From assembly GCA_937864115.1 (NCBI GenBank), contig CALMII010000019.1:124001-188000 (forward strand): a DNA stretch of 64,000 nucleotides, read 5' to 3'. The position numbers were made by a program, and so were the translations under genes. This DNA comes from an uncultured Steroidobacter sp. (GTDB lineage Bacteria > Pseudomonadota > Gammaproteobacteria > Steroidobacterales > Steroidobacteraceae). Shown here one piece after another: positions 53,511-61,878 of this stretch. The stretch's first letter is position 1, and each line of letters opens with the position of its first letter. A model generated the notes under the pieces. The model did no database searches and was not told the origin of the DNA. It saw only the letters and a program-made list of their open reading frames with translations.

Positions 53511-55031
53511 CTAGGTCGTCTCGCCCTTCGGTTCGCCGACCACGGCGGCGCGGCTGGGCGTATTCCTGCCGATCTCCTTCCACAGATCGGCATTGGCGAT
53601 GCCGAGCTTGTCGGGATCGAACGTCGGATCGAGGCCCGCTTTCTTCTGGGCTTCGTAATCCTTCAAGGCCAGCAGCGCGGGCCGCTGGATGATCAGGATG
53701 GCGATGACGTTGAGCCAGGCCATGATGCCGACGCCGACGCTGCCGAGCGCCCACACGCCTTCCGAACTCCACACGGCGCCGAAGCCGACCGACGCCATGA
53801 TCGCGAGCTTCAACACTTTGATCGACCAGCCGGGCGCCTTGTTGCGCGCGATGTATTCGAGATTCGTCTCCGCCATGTAGTAGTACGCAACGATGGTCGT
53901 GAAGGCGAAGAACAGGATGGCAAGCGCGACGAAGCTGGCGCCGAAGCCCGAGAACACCGACTCGATCGCCGCCTGCGTGTAGCCGGACCCCGCCGGCATC
54001 GGCACCAGCGCGCCCGTTGCATCGGCAACACGCGGCAGGTTCTCCGCCAGGACGGCGCCCGTCTCCGGGTGGATGACGTTGTACATGCCGGTCGACAGGA
54101 TCATGAACGCCGTGGAGGTGCAGACGATGGCGGTATCGAAGTAGATCGAGAACGCCTGCACGTAACCCTGCTTCGCGGGATGCGAGACTTCGGCGGCGGC
54201 CGCCGCATGCGGGCCAGTGCCCTGCCCCGCTTCGTTGGCGTAGATGCCGCGCTTGACGCCCCATTGCACGGCCAGTCCGATAATCGCGCCGAATGCCGCA
54301 TCCGGATCGAAGGCATTGTCCATGATCAGCGAAAACATCGCCGGCACCTGGTCCGCGTTGATCGCCATGACCACGATCGCCATGATCATGTAGCCGAACG
54401 CCATGAACGGCACGACGATCTCGGCAAAGCTGGCGATGCGGCGTACGCCGCCGACGATGATCACGCCCAGCGCGACGACGATGGCGAGTCCGGTCAGCCA
54501 GGCGGGAATGCTCCAGGCATTCGCGACGCTGCTGGCGATCTCGTACGACTGCACCGTCGGCAGCAGCAGACCGGTGCCGATGATCGCGGAGATGGCGAAG
54601 GCGATGGCGTACCAGCGCTGGCCCATGCCCTTCTCGATGTAGTACGCCGGCCCGCCGCGATACTGGCCATGATCGTCCTTCTGCTTGTAGATCTGGCCCA
54701 GCGCGCATTCGATGTAGGAGGTCGAAGCGCCGAGGAATGCCATCGCCCACATCCAGAAGATGGCTCCCGGCCCGCCGGCCGCGATCGCCGTCGCGATGCC
54801 GGCGATGTTGCCCACGCCGATGCGGCCTGACAGCGACATGGCGAGCGACTGGAAGGACGACACGCCGGCAGCCGACGTTTTTCCGGAAGCCGTGAGACGG
54901 CACATCTCGAAGAAACCGCGCACCTGCATGAAGCGCGTGCGTACCGAAAAATACAGTCCGGCACCCAAGCACAGATAGATCAGCGGCTGGCTCCAGATCA
55001 GGCCGTCCAGCGCTTGGACCAGTTCACTCAC
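53511..55031 (-). CDS. Sodium:amino acid symporter (AGCS family)
   Basis: A 506-aa inner-membrane protein with about ten hydrophobic helices. AGCS hallmarks: FQSLAMSLSGRIGVGNIAGIATAI, GGPAYYIEKGMGQRW and the loop GIYANEAGQGTGPHAAAAAEV with SHPAKQGYVQ, all typical of Na+/alanine or glycine symporters (AlsT, DagA). It imports a small neutral amino acid with sodium. Single gene flanked on both sides by two-palindrome elements. Confidence 0.95.
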   Translation of the reverse strand: MSELVQALDGLIWSQPLIYLCLGAGLYFSVRTRFMQVRGFFEMCRLTASGKTSAAGVSSFQSLAMSLSGRIGVGNIAGIATAIAAGGPGAIFWMWAMAFLGASTSYIECALGQIYKQKDDHGQYRGGPAYYIEKGMGQRWYAIAFAISAIIGTGLLLPTVQSYEIASSVANAWSIPAWLTGLAIVVALGVIIVGGVRRIASFAEIVVPFMAFGYMIMAIVVMAINADQVPAMFSLIMDNAFDPDAAFGAIIGLAVQWGVKRGIYANEAGQGTGPHAAAAAEVSHPAKQGYVQAFSIYFDTAIVCTSTAFMILSTGMYNVIHPETGAVLAENLPRVADATGALVPMPAGSGYTQAAIESVFSGFGASFVALAILFFAFTTIVAYYYMAETNLEYIARNKAPGWSIKVLKLAIMASVGFGAVWSSEGVWALGSVGVGIMAWLNVIAILIIQRPALLALKDYEAQKKAGLDPTFDPDKLGIANADLWKEIGRNTPSRAAVVGEPKGETT

Positions 55032-55106
55032 GCGGCACGCTCCCCCGTTATTCAGTGGCCGGAGGATGGCACAGGAGCGTGCAGGAGGTAAGCCGGGCGG
55101 ATTCTT

Positions 55107-55163
55107 CCTGTGGGGCCGGCTTCAGCCGGCCTGAAAACAGTCAGGCTAAAGCCTGACCTACAG
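55107..55163. repeat. Two-palindrome intergenic element, copy 8
   Basis: CCTGTGGGGCCGGCTTCAGC to GTCAGGCTAAAGCCTGAC CTACAG. A lone degraded half (GAGGCTAAAGCCTGAAGACC, about 55199-55218) lies just downstream. Located upstream of the AGCS start and downstream of the CocE-type hydrolase stop. Confidence 0.92.
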
Positions 55164-55261
55164 AAAGAAGCCGATCGCATGGCTTAAGTCAGTGCCATTG
55201 AGGCTAAAGCCTGAAGACCTTCTCGACGTGTGCAGCGACGCTCATGCCGCCGATTCCAGGC

Positions 55262-56941
55262 TTACGGCGCGGTCACCGGCAGCACCAGCGCCGACGGGCG
55301 ATCCCTGTCGAAATACACCGTGTTCTTCGCCACCCGGAGCTGCGGCGGCTCGCCCGGCGCGGTGCCGCTGTTGTCGTTCACGTCGAAACGCGGGCTGTTG
55401 CTCGACGTCACGTGCAGCGCGATGCGATGACCCTTCTCGAACAGCAGCGAGGTCGCCCACAGATCGATGGTGACCTTCTCGGGCTTGCCGGGCGTCATCA
55501 TTTTCGCGTCGTCGGATTTCATGCGTCCGTTGCGATAGCGCAGGCGGATCGGCGCATCGAGCACCAGCGCCTCGTAGCCGTCGGGATAGACATCGACGAG
55601 CTTCGCCATGAAGTCGGTGTCCAGACCATCGGTGGCCACCCACAGTTCGGCCGTCACGGGACCGGTGATGGCGACGGGCTCGGACAGCGGCCCGGTCGAG
55701 AATCGCAGGTAGTCCTGGCGCTGCCCGACGGCGCGCTGGTCCATCGGTCCGCGTTCGAACGTGAGATTCGCGCCGCCGAAAGTCTTCACCGGATGGGCGG
55801 GATCGAAGTCGTAGGTCGTGCTCGCCTTGCGCGCCTTCGGTACGTGTGTCGCGAGCCCGCCATCCTGCTGCAGGTAGTAGCGCGTCGCTGCGAACTGCGG
55901 CGGCCAGTTGTCCGCCGTCTGGTACTCGTTGTTCGCGCTCGCCTCGCCCTTTCTCGCGGCGGCCATGCGGTAGTAGCGCACCGGCGGCTCGCGCATGATT
56001 CCGTTGTCGATGCCCTTCAGCCAGTACTCGAACCAGCGCAGCTCCTGGTCCGGCCCGGCGCCGCCCGGCGAACGGATATCGCCGGCCTGCGGATATTGCA
56101 GATCGCCGCTGAGCGCGCCGTGACCGAACGGTCCCATCAGCAGTTTCTGATTGCCCTTCGCACCGGGCGCGCCGCGGTTCTGCAGATAGGCGAAATTGCG
56201 CAGGTTGCCGATGTTGAAGATGTCGTACCAGCCGCCGACGTTGTACATCGGGATCTTCACCCGATCGAGATGCGTGTGGAACTCGACGTCGTTCCAGCGC
56301 TCGTCCCAGATCACGCGCTTCAGCAACGGCGGCACCTGATCGCCCGCGCCCTGCCGCTTCATCCAGCCGACCGTGTCGGCTTCCTTCACCACGCCGCCCA
56401 TGAACGTCACTTCTTCGAAGCGGCTGTGCGGCGCGACCACGACATACGCCGCGACGAGCGACGGCGGCGCGGCCGAGGCAGCGAGATTCGCGGTGATGCC
56501 GAGCGCGGAGGCGCCGGTCATGCCGACCTTGCCGTTCGACCACGATTGTCTGGCGACCCATTCCACCGTGTCGTAGCCGTCGTTGCGATCGTCGACGAAC
56601 GGCCGGTACTCGCCCTGCGAGTGACCTTTGCCGCGCACGTCCTGCACGACGAAGGCGTAGCCCGCGTCGATGTACTTGCGACTCACCGACGACATCGGGC
56701 CGTCCTTGAGATACGGCGTGCGGGTCAGCACCACCGGGAACGGTCCCTGGCCCCCGGGCAGGAAGACGTTCGCGGCGAGCTTCACGCCGTCGCGCATGGT
56801 GGCGAATTCTTCGGTGAAGGCAGGCTTTGCAGGATTCGCGGCGGCGGTCGATTGCGCGTGCGCCGGCGTTGCTCCCGCGATGAAAAACAGCAGGCAGCAC
56901 GCGACGAGCCGGAGTTCGCGGACGAACGAGGAGCGAGGCAT
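55262..56941 (-). CDS. CocE/NonD-family hydrolase, exported
   Basis: A 559-aa exported protein (signal about residues 1-30, ending AHAQ). An alpha/beta-hydrolase domain contains DGVKLAANVFLPGG, the oxyanion region TRTPYLKDG, DVRGKGHSQGEY and the likely nucleophile S145 in TGASALG; this site differs from the usual GxSYxG because Tyr is replaced by Ala. A Trp-rich MGPFGHGAL segment holds the candidate histidine. The C-terminal jelly-roll domain (about 330-559) is of the X-Pro dipeptidyl-peptidase C type. Relatives include cocaine esterase and glutaryl-7-ACA acylase; substrate here is unknown. Confidence 0.93.
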   Translation of the reverse strand: MPRSSFVRELRLVACCLLFFIAGATPAHAQSTAAANPAKPAFTEEFATMRDGVKLAANVFLPGGQGPFPVVLTRTPYLKDGPMSSVSRKYIDAGYAFVVQDVRGKGHSQGEYRPFVDDRNDGYDTVEWVARQSWSNGKVGMTGASALGITANLAASAAPPSLVAAYVVVAPHSRFEEVTFMGGVVKEADTVGWMKRQGAGDQVPPLLKRVIWDERWNDVEFHTHLDRVKIPMYNVGGWYDIFNIGNLRNFAYLQNRGAPGAKGNQKLLMGPFGHGALSGDLQYPQAGDIRSPGGAGPDQELRWFEYWLKGIDNGIMREPPVRYYRMAAARKGEASANNEYQTADNWPPQFAATRYYLQQDGGLATHVPKARKASTTYDFDPAHPVKTFGGANLTFERGPMDQRAVGQRQDYLRFSTGPLSEPVAITGPVTAELWVATDGLDTDFMAKLVDVYPDGYEALVLDAPIRLRYRNGRMKSDDAKMMTPGKPEKVTIDLWATSLLFEKGHRIALHVTSSNSPRFDVNDNSGTAPGEPPQLRVAKNTVYFDRDRPSALVLPVTAP

Positions 56942-57057
56942 CGGATCCCCCGGATCACTGTTGTTGTGCGTCCGATGCTACGCCGCGCGTCGCGAACGAC
57001 GGCAGGCTTGATCATTCTTTGCGCTGTGGGCGATCCGGCGACGCGGATCCACTTCTT

Positions 57058-57115
57058 CTGTAGGTCAGGCTTCAGCCTGACTCCCCGGAAGGCCGGCTAA
57101 AGCCGGCCCCACAGG
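57058..57115. repeat. Two-palindrome intergenic element, copy 9 (inverted order)
   Basis: CTGTAGGTCAGGCTTCAGCC opens and GGCCGGCTAAAGCCGGCC CCACAGG closes. It lies upstream of the CocE-type gene and 5 bases from the stop of a possible 53-aa gene. Confidence 0.92.
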
Positions 57116-57120
57116 AGAAA

Positions 57121-57282
57121 TCACTCTCCGGCGTACAGCTCGATGATCTCCTCGATTGCCCGGCGCGCGACCGGACATGCGTCACGCTCGATGCCGCGCG
57201 AGTGTGAAGTGCATGCGCGATCGGTCCGGATGAAGGGGATGTGCTCGGCGTATTCCGGGAAAATCCGATCACTTCCGTACAT
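57121..57282 (-). CDS. Possible small protein (53 aa)
   Basis: A short frame divergent from the D,D-peptidase gene, ending just before a two-palindrome repeat, as many real genes here do. It has a compact hydrophilic composition: FIRTDRACTSHSRGIERDAC contains two cysteines 13 residues apart, followed by the acidic helix RRAIEEIIELYAGE. AT-rich sequence upstream could hold a promoter. Family not recognised. Confidence 0.4.
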   Translation of the reverse strand: MYGSDRIFPEYAEHIPFIRTDRACTSHSRGIERDACPVARRAIEEIIELYAGE

Positions 57283-57318
57283 AACACAGGCATACTCCGC
57301 CGATCTCAACACACCCGG

Positions 57319-58368
57319 ATGATGAGCGGGACAATGATGCGATCGACTGTCGGGGTATCGGCGCTGTGGGCCGCCACATTGGTGTTCGCTGCCATCACTT
57401 CCAACGCGACGACCACGACGCAGCCGACGGCCAAGCCGAAGACTGCAGCGACCGCAACCACCACCAAACCGGCGACCGCACCAGGCAAGACGACTGCCGC
57501 CAGCACTGCGGCCGCCAAACCCAAGACCGCCACCGCGCAGAAGCCGAAGACCGTCGTTGCCAAACCGCTCGGCCTGGTCAAGACCGGCGATGGCCGTAGC
57601 GCTCCCGAAATCCGCTCCAGCTCCGTCCTCGTGATCGACGAATCCGATTCCTCGATCCTGCTGTCGCGCAACGCCGATGTCGCCGCGCCGATCGCTTCGA
57701 TCACCAAGCTCATGACGGCGCTGGTCGTGCTCGACGCCGCTCTGCCGCTCGAAGAAGTCATCACGATCACCAACGCCGACCGCGCCATCGACAGGGGCGC
57801 GCCGTCGCGCCTGCACGTCGGTGCTGAACTCACGCGCGGCGAACTCATGCACCTGGCGCTGATGTCTTCGGAAAATCATGCCGCCCATGCGCTGGGCCGG
57901 ACCTATCCCGGCGGCACCGACGCGATCCTCGAGGCGATGAATGCCAAGGCCAAGGCGCTCGGCATGAAGCGCACGCATTTCACCGACACCACCGGCCTGT
58001 CGAGTGGCAACATCGCGAGCCCCGAAGACCTGAGCCGGCTCGTCATCTTCGCCTCGCAGAATCCGCTGATCGAAAAGTATTCCACCGACCCCGACGAGAC
58101 CGTGATGGTCGGCCGTTACCCGGTCGAATACCGCAACACCAACGGCCTGGTCCGCAAACCCGAGTGGGACATCCGCCTGCAGAAGACCGGCTACACACAG
58201 GCGGCCGGTCGCTGCCTGGTCATGAAGACCTTCATCGGCGATCGCCCGATCGTGATGGTGCTGATGAATTCCTTCGGCAAGTACACGCGTACTGCCGATG
58301 CCATCCGCGTCCGCCGCTGGATGGAAAGCGCCCTGTCGCAGGCCACGCTGGCGAGCAGCGGCGGCTGA
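57319..58368 (+). CDS. D-alanyl-D-alanine carboxypeptidase/endopeptidase (S11, PBP7-like)
   Basis: A 349-aa periplasmic penicillin-binding protein. Hydrophobic signal at about residues 6-28, then a low-complexity Ala/Thr/Lys/Pro linker (about 30-90) and the serine-peptidase domain with all three motifs: S127-x2-K130 (ASITKLM), S184-E-N186 (SSENHAA) and K289-T-G (QKTGYTQ). It trims or cleaves peptidoglycan cross-links. There is no C-terminal amphipathic anchor of the DacA type, so it is closer to PBP7/PbpG. Several ATGs (57319, 57322, 57334, 57337) compete for the start; none has a strong ribosome site. Confidence 0.92.
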   Translation: MMSGTMMRSTVGVSALWAATLVFAAITSNATTTTQPTAKPKTAATATTTKPATAPGKTTAASTAAAKPKTATAQKPKTVVAKPLGLVKTGDGRSAPEIRSSSVLVIDESDSSILLSRNADVAAPIASITKLMTALVVLDAALPLEEVITITNADRAIDRGAPSRLHVGAELTRGELMHLALMSSENHAAHALGRTYPGGTDAILEAMNAKAKALGMKRTHFTDTTGLSSGNIASPEDLSRLVIFASQNPLIEKYSTDPDETVMVGRYPVEYRNTNGLVRKPEWDIRLQKTGYTQAAGRCLVMKTFIGDRPIVMVLMNSFGKYTRTADAIRVRRWMESALSQATLASSGG

Positions 58369-58387
58369 GAATTAGCCGGAAGGAATA

Positions 58388-58455
58388 GCCGCAAAAGGCG
58401 CAAAAAGCGCCAAGTGGAAGAAAGAGACATTCTTCTTGTTTGCGCCTTTTGCGGC
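58388..58455. terminator. 17-bp inverted repeat after the D,D-peptidase gene
   Basis: GCCGCAAAAGGCGCAAA (58388-58404) is matched by its exact complement at 58439-58455, with a 34-base AG/T-rich loop. Located 20 bases after the stop. It may act as a terminator or be another dispersed element. Confidence 0.5.
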
Positions 58456-58625
58456 CATTCTCTTCATCTGTTTTGTGTTCTATGCGTTCTTTGCGGTTAT
58501 CTCCTCTCCCTGTTACCCGCCCGGAACCAGTCCCGCAGCTATATCGGCATTCCGTCGTGACGGGATGACTCGGACTCGGCGTGCGATTTAATCTCGCGCG
58601 ATCCCAACGAGCCGAGAAAATCGTC

Positions 58626-59513
58626 ATGACCAGAAAAACGAGCAAGGACTTTTCGCCCGAGGTCTGGGGCCTTTTCGACCAGTACGTGCATGGACAGATT
58701 TCGCGCCGCGGCTTTCTTGACGGGGCGGCGAAGTTCGCGATCGGTGGCCTGACTGCCGCCGGACTGCTCGAAGCGCTCAGCCCGGATTTCGCTCATGCGC
58801 AGCAGGTGCAGCCGAACGACACACGGCTCGTCACGGAATGGCTGGAGATTCCGGCGCCGGGTTACGGCAAGGTCCGCGCCTACAGCGTCCGGCCCGCTGC
58901 CGCCACGGGCAAGCTGCCTGTCGTCCTGGTCGTGCATGAAAACCGCGGCCTGAATCCACACATCGAAGACATTGCGCGGCGCATTGCACTCGACGACTTC
59001 ATCGCCGTTGCGCCGGATGCGCTCTATCCGCTGGGCGGCTATCCCGGAAATGAGGACAAGGCGCGCGAACTGTTCGCCCAGCTCGACCAGGCGAAGACGC
59101 GCGAAGATTTCGTCGCGACGGCGCAGTACCTGAAGAAGCTGCCGGGCGGCAACGGCAAGCTCGGCGTGGTCGGCTTCTGCTATGGCGGCGGCATCGCCAA
59201 CTTCCTCGCCACGCGCCTGCCCGATCTCGATGCGGCCGTTCCCTTCTACGGAGCCGCCGCCGCGACCGACGAAGTGCCGAAGATCAAGGCCCCGCTGTTG
59301 CTGCAGTTCGGAGAGAACGACGAGCGCGTCAACGCCGCGTGGCCGGCGTACGAGACTGCGTTGAAGAGCGCCGGCGCGAAGTACGAGGCTTACGTCTATC
59401 CCGGCACCCAGCACGGCTTCAACAACGACACCACGCCGCGCTATGACGAGGCCGCCGCGAAACTCGCATGGCAGCGCACGATCGCTTTCTTCAATCGGCA
59501 CCTGCGGGGGTAG
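58626..59513 (+). CDS. Tat-exported dienelactone hydrolase-family protein
   Basis: A 295-aa protein. A twin-arginine signal begins the mature pathway (R27-R28 in SRRGFLDGAAKFAIGG, cleavage near AHAQQ). The alpha/beta-hydrolase domain carries a VVHENRGL segment, the cysteine nucleophile C185 in GFCYGGG, the acid in FGENDERV and histidine in GTQHGFNN, the Cys-Asp-His triad of dienelactone hydrolases. Periplasmic location is unusual for classic chlorocatechol-pathway enzymes, so the substrate may differ. Stand-alone gene. Confidence 0.93.
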   Translation: MTRKTSKDFSPEVWGLFDQYVHGQISRRGFLDGAAKFAIGGLTAAGLLEALSPDFAHAQQVQPNDTRLVTEWLEIPAPGYGKVRAYSVRPAAATGKLPVVLVVHENRGLNPHIEDIARRIALDDFIAVAPDALYPLGGYPGNEDKARELFAQLDQAKTREDFVATAQYLKKLPGGNGKLGVVGFCYGGGIANFLATRLPDLDAAVPFYGAAAATDEVPKIKAPLLLQFGENDERVNAAWPAYETALKSAGAKYEAYVYPGTQHGFNNDTTPRYDEAAAKLAWQRTIAFFNRHLRG

Positions 59514-59559
59514 AGGAGGACAGGGCGGTATCAATCTCACGCTGCAGTGCCATTGGTAG

Positions 59560-59599
59560 CGCCCCCTCCCTGCCCTCCCCGCAAGCGGAGGAGGGGAGG
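59560..59599. repeat. CCTCCCC/GGAGGAGGGG dispersed stem-loop, copy C (variant)
   Basis: CCCTCCCC-GCAAG-CGGAGGAGGGG shares arms with the copies at 31851 and 34255 but has a different loop and left flank. It lies between the dienelactone hydrolase and the GH43 gene. Confidence 0.6.
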
Positions 59600-59638
59600 A
59601 AGGCAGCTGACAGCTCCAATTCTGGACCTCACCGGCTT

Positions 59639-59651
59639 TTTATCATATAAA
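59639..59651. promoter_or_regulatory. Candidate GntR-family operator upstream of GH43 gene
   Basis: TTTATCATATAAA is a near-palindrome (TTTAT-N3-ATAAA) 36 bases before the GH43 start. Its reverse complement matches 12 of 13 bases of the site at 61866-61878 before the FadR-type regulator gene. AT-rich in a GC-rich region, so it may also overlap the promoter -10. Confidence 0.5.
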
Positions 59652-59686
59652 TCTGCTCTACCCTCGCACGGAGCAGAGCCGGCCTC

Positions 59687-60736
59687 ATGTCTACTCCCAA
59701 GCCTGGCGCCTCCGCCGCGCGCGCCGCGGCGCTCGCCACCCTCCTGTGGCTCATAGCCGGCTGCACTGCGGCGTCGCAGAAGCCGCCCGCCGGCGATGAG
59801 TTCTTCACCAATCCCCTGCTGACTTCGGGTCCCGATCCCTGGGTGACGCGCGACGGCGACGACTACTTCTACATGCACACGCTCGGCGACCGCCTCGCCA
59901 TCTGGAAGACACGCGACATCGCCGACCTGCAGCACGCCGAACACAAGACGATCTGGACGCCGCCGCCCAGCGGACCGAATGCCCAGTCGATCTGGGCGCC
60001 CGAACTGCATCGCATCGACGGCAAGTGGTACGTCTACTACACCGCTGCCGCGAGCGGCCACGACGATGACGATCATCGCGGCGTGTTCGTGCTCGAGAAC
60101 GACTCCGCCGATCCGCTGCATGGCGAGTGGCGCGATCGTGGACGCATCAACACGCGCTACTCGGGCATCGATGGCACGACGTTCAGCCACGCGGGCGTTC
60201 GCTACTTCGTCTACTCGCCGTACGTCGGGCCCGACAGCGTTCTCGCCATCGCGCGCATGAGCGATCCGGTCACGCTGACCGGTCCGGAAGTGACCCTGGC
60301 GCGCCCGGATCTTTCCTGGGAACGGCAGGGCGGACGCCAGATTCTCGAAGGCCCGGAATTCCTGGCCGGACCGACCGGCGATCTGTTTCTCGTCTACTCC
60401 GCGAGCGCCTGCTGGTCCGACGACTATGCGCTGGGCCTGTTGCGCGCGCCTGCGGGCAGCGATCCGCTCGATGCGAACGCGTGGAAGAAGTCGCCCGTGC
60501 CCGTGTTCGCCAAGTCGCCGGAGAACGGCGTGTTCGCGCCGGGTCACAACGGCTTCTTCACCTCGCCCGACGGCAAGGAACACTGGATCATCTATCACGC
60601 GAATCCCGGGCCCGACATGCAGTGCACGCCGAAGCGCGCGCCGCGCATTCAGCCTTTCCACTTCGGCCACGACGGCGCACCCGTGTTCGGCAAACCCGCC
60701 GGTCCGGATCAACGCCTCAGGAAGCCGTCGTCCTGA
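59687..60736 (+). CDS. GH43-family glycoside hydrolase lipoprotein
   Basis: A 349-aa lipoprotein (lipobox IAGC, Cys 26). The five-bladed propeller of GH43 shows the three acidic residues: D50 in SGPDPWV (general base), D162 in SGIDGTTF (pKa modulator) and E221 in ILEGPEF (acid). SIWAPELHRIDGKWYVYYTA and WIIYHANPGPDMQCTPKRAPRIQ are characteristic of arabinofuranosidase-like members. Probably cleaves arabinose- or xylose-containing oligosaccharides in the periplasm. First of a locus with a second GH43-like gene, a regulator and a TonB receptor. Confidence 0.93.
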   Translation: MSTPKPGASAARAAALATLLWLIAGCTAASQKPPAGDEFFTNPLLTSGPDPWVTRDGDDYFYMHTLGDRLAIWKTRDIADLQHAEHKTIWTPPPSGPNAQSIWAPELHRIDGKWYVYYTAAASGHDDDDHRGVFVLENDSADPLHGEWRDRGRINTRYSGIDGTTFSHAGVRYFVYSPYVGPDSVLAIARMSDPVTLTGPEVTLARPDLSWERQGGRQILEGPEFLAGPTGDLFLVYSASACWSDDYALGLLRAPAGSDPLDANAWKKSPVPVFAKSPENGVFAPGHNGFFTSPDGKEHWIIYHANPGPDMQCTPKRAPRIQPFHFGHDGAPVFGKPAGPDQRLRKPSS

Positions 60737-60779
60737 ACTCGCCCGCGTGCGGGCCATTCACCTGTCTGCGAGAAAGCGT

Positions 60780-61814
60780 ATGAAGATCTCCCGACGTCTC
60801 CTGTTCATTGCCGGCCTGTTCTCTGCAGCCGCATTCGCACGGCAACCCGATCCGCCGGGTCAGGTGCGCGCCGGCGAAAAGCCCGTCAACGAGGCATACC
60901 TGTTCGCGCACATGACGCACAGCGACTACGGGCGCCTCTACTACAGCGTGAGCCTCGACGGCCTGCACTGGCATCGCCTGAACGCAGGCAAGCGCATCAC
61001 CGACGACTATCGCGGACATCCCGACATCGCGCGCGGCCCCGATGGCACGTACTACATCGCCGGCAACGAAAGCGATGCATCGCCGACGATCAACATCTGG
61101 TCGTCGCGCGACCTGATCGAGTGGAAACGCTACAGCGAGTACACCCCCGATCTGAAATCCACGCCGGGCTATTCGCAGGCCTTGCAGCGCATCGGCGCGC
61201 CGAAGCTGTTCTTCGACGAAGCATCGAAACGCTTCGTCATGACGTGGCACACCCCGCACCTGGAAGGTACGCCCGAGGATTCCGAACGTTACTGGGCCAG
61301 CCAGCGCACGCTGTACGTGACGTCGTCCGACCTCAAGCAGTTCTCCGCACCGCCGCAGCGCCTGTTCGACTGGGACATGGGCACGATCGACGTCTTCATC
61401 CGGCATGCGGAAGGCAAGTACTGGACGATCATCAAGGACGAGACCTATCCGACGCTGGACTGGGTGACGGGCAAGACGATCCGCATCGCGCATTCGGATT
61501 CCCTGCTCGGCCCGTACAAGGATCTCAGCGCGCCGATCAGTCCGAACTTCCGCGAAGCGCCGATGCTGATTCCGTCGCCGGACGGCAAGGTCTGGTATCT
61601 GTACTACGAACAGTACCCGGGCGTGTCGTATGGATTGTCGGTGGCCAGCAGTCTCGCCGGCCCGTGGTATCAGATCTCGGGCTACACGTTCTTCCAGGAC
61701 TGGGACAAGTACGCCCTGCCGGCGAAGGTGCGACACGGTGCGATGATCACGCTGTCGCGCAAGCAGTACGACGCACTCGTGCAGCGCTTCGGCATCGAAA
61801 AAAGCAGCGACTGA
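60780..61814 (+). CDS. GH43-like (clan GH-F-type propeller) exported hydrolase
   Basis: A 344-aa exported protein (signal about residues 1-20, ending AFA). It has a beta-propeller layout like GH43: RGHPDIARGPDGTYYIAG, GTIDVFIRHAEGKYW and REAPMLIPSPDGKVWYLYYE supply candidate acids (D in HPDIARG, D in GTIDVF, E in REAPM). Distant from its neighbour in sequence, so substrate may differ. 43 bases after the GH43 stop, likely co-transcribed. The ATG at 60780 directly precedes the signal peptide. Confidence 0.85.
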   Translation: MKISRRLLFIAGLFSAAAFARQPDPPGQVRAGEKPVNEAYLFAHMTHSDYGRLYYSVSLDGLHWHRLNAGKRITDDYRGHPDIARGPDGTYYIAGNESDASPTINIWSSRDLIEWKRYSEYTPDLKSTPGYSQALQRIGAPKLFFDEASKRFVMTWHTPHLEGTPEDSERYWASQRTLYVTSSDLKQFSAPPQRLFDWDMGTIDVFIRHAEGKYWTIIKDETYPTLDWVTGKTIRIAHSDSLLGPYKDLSAPISPNFREAPMLIPSPDGKVWYLYYEQYPGVSYGLSVASSLAGPWYQISGYTFFQDWDKYALPAKVRHGAMITLSRKQYDALVQRFGIEKSSD

Positions 61815-61865
61815 TCACTCGCCGGCGGACCGCCTTGAATCGGCGGCCGTCCATGTTATTGTCCT

Positions 61866-61878
61866 TTTATATGATCAA
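61866..61878. promoter_or_regulatory. Candidate GntR-family operator at the regulator gene
   Basis: TTTATATGATCAA, one mismatch from the reverse complement of the GH43-promoter site (TTTATATGATAAA). It overlaps the ATG at 61871, consistent with autoregulation. Confidence 0.5.
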
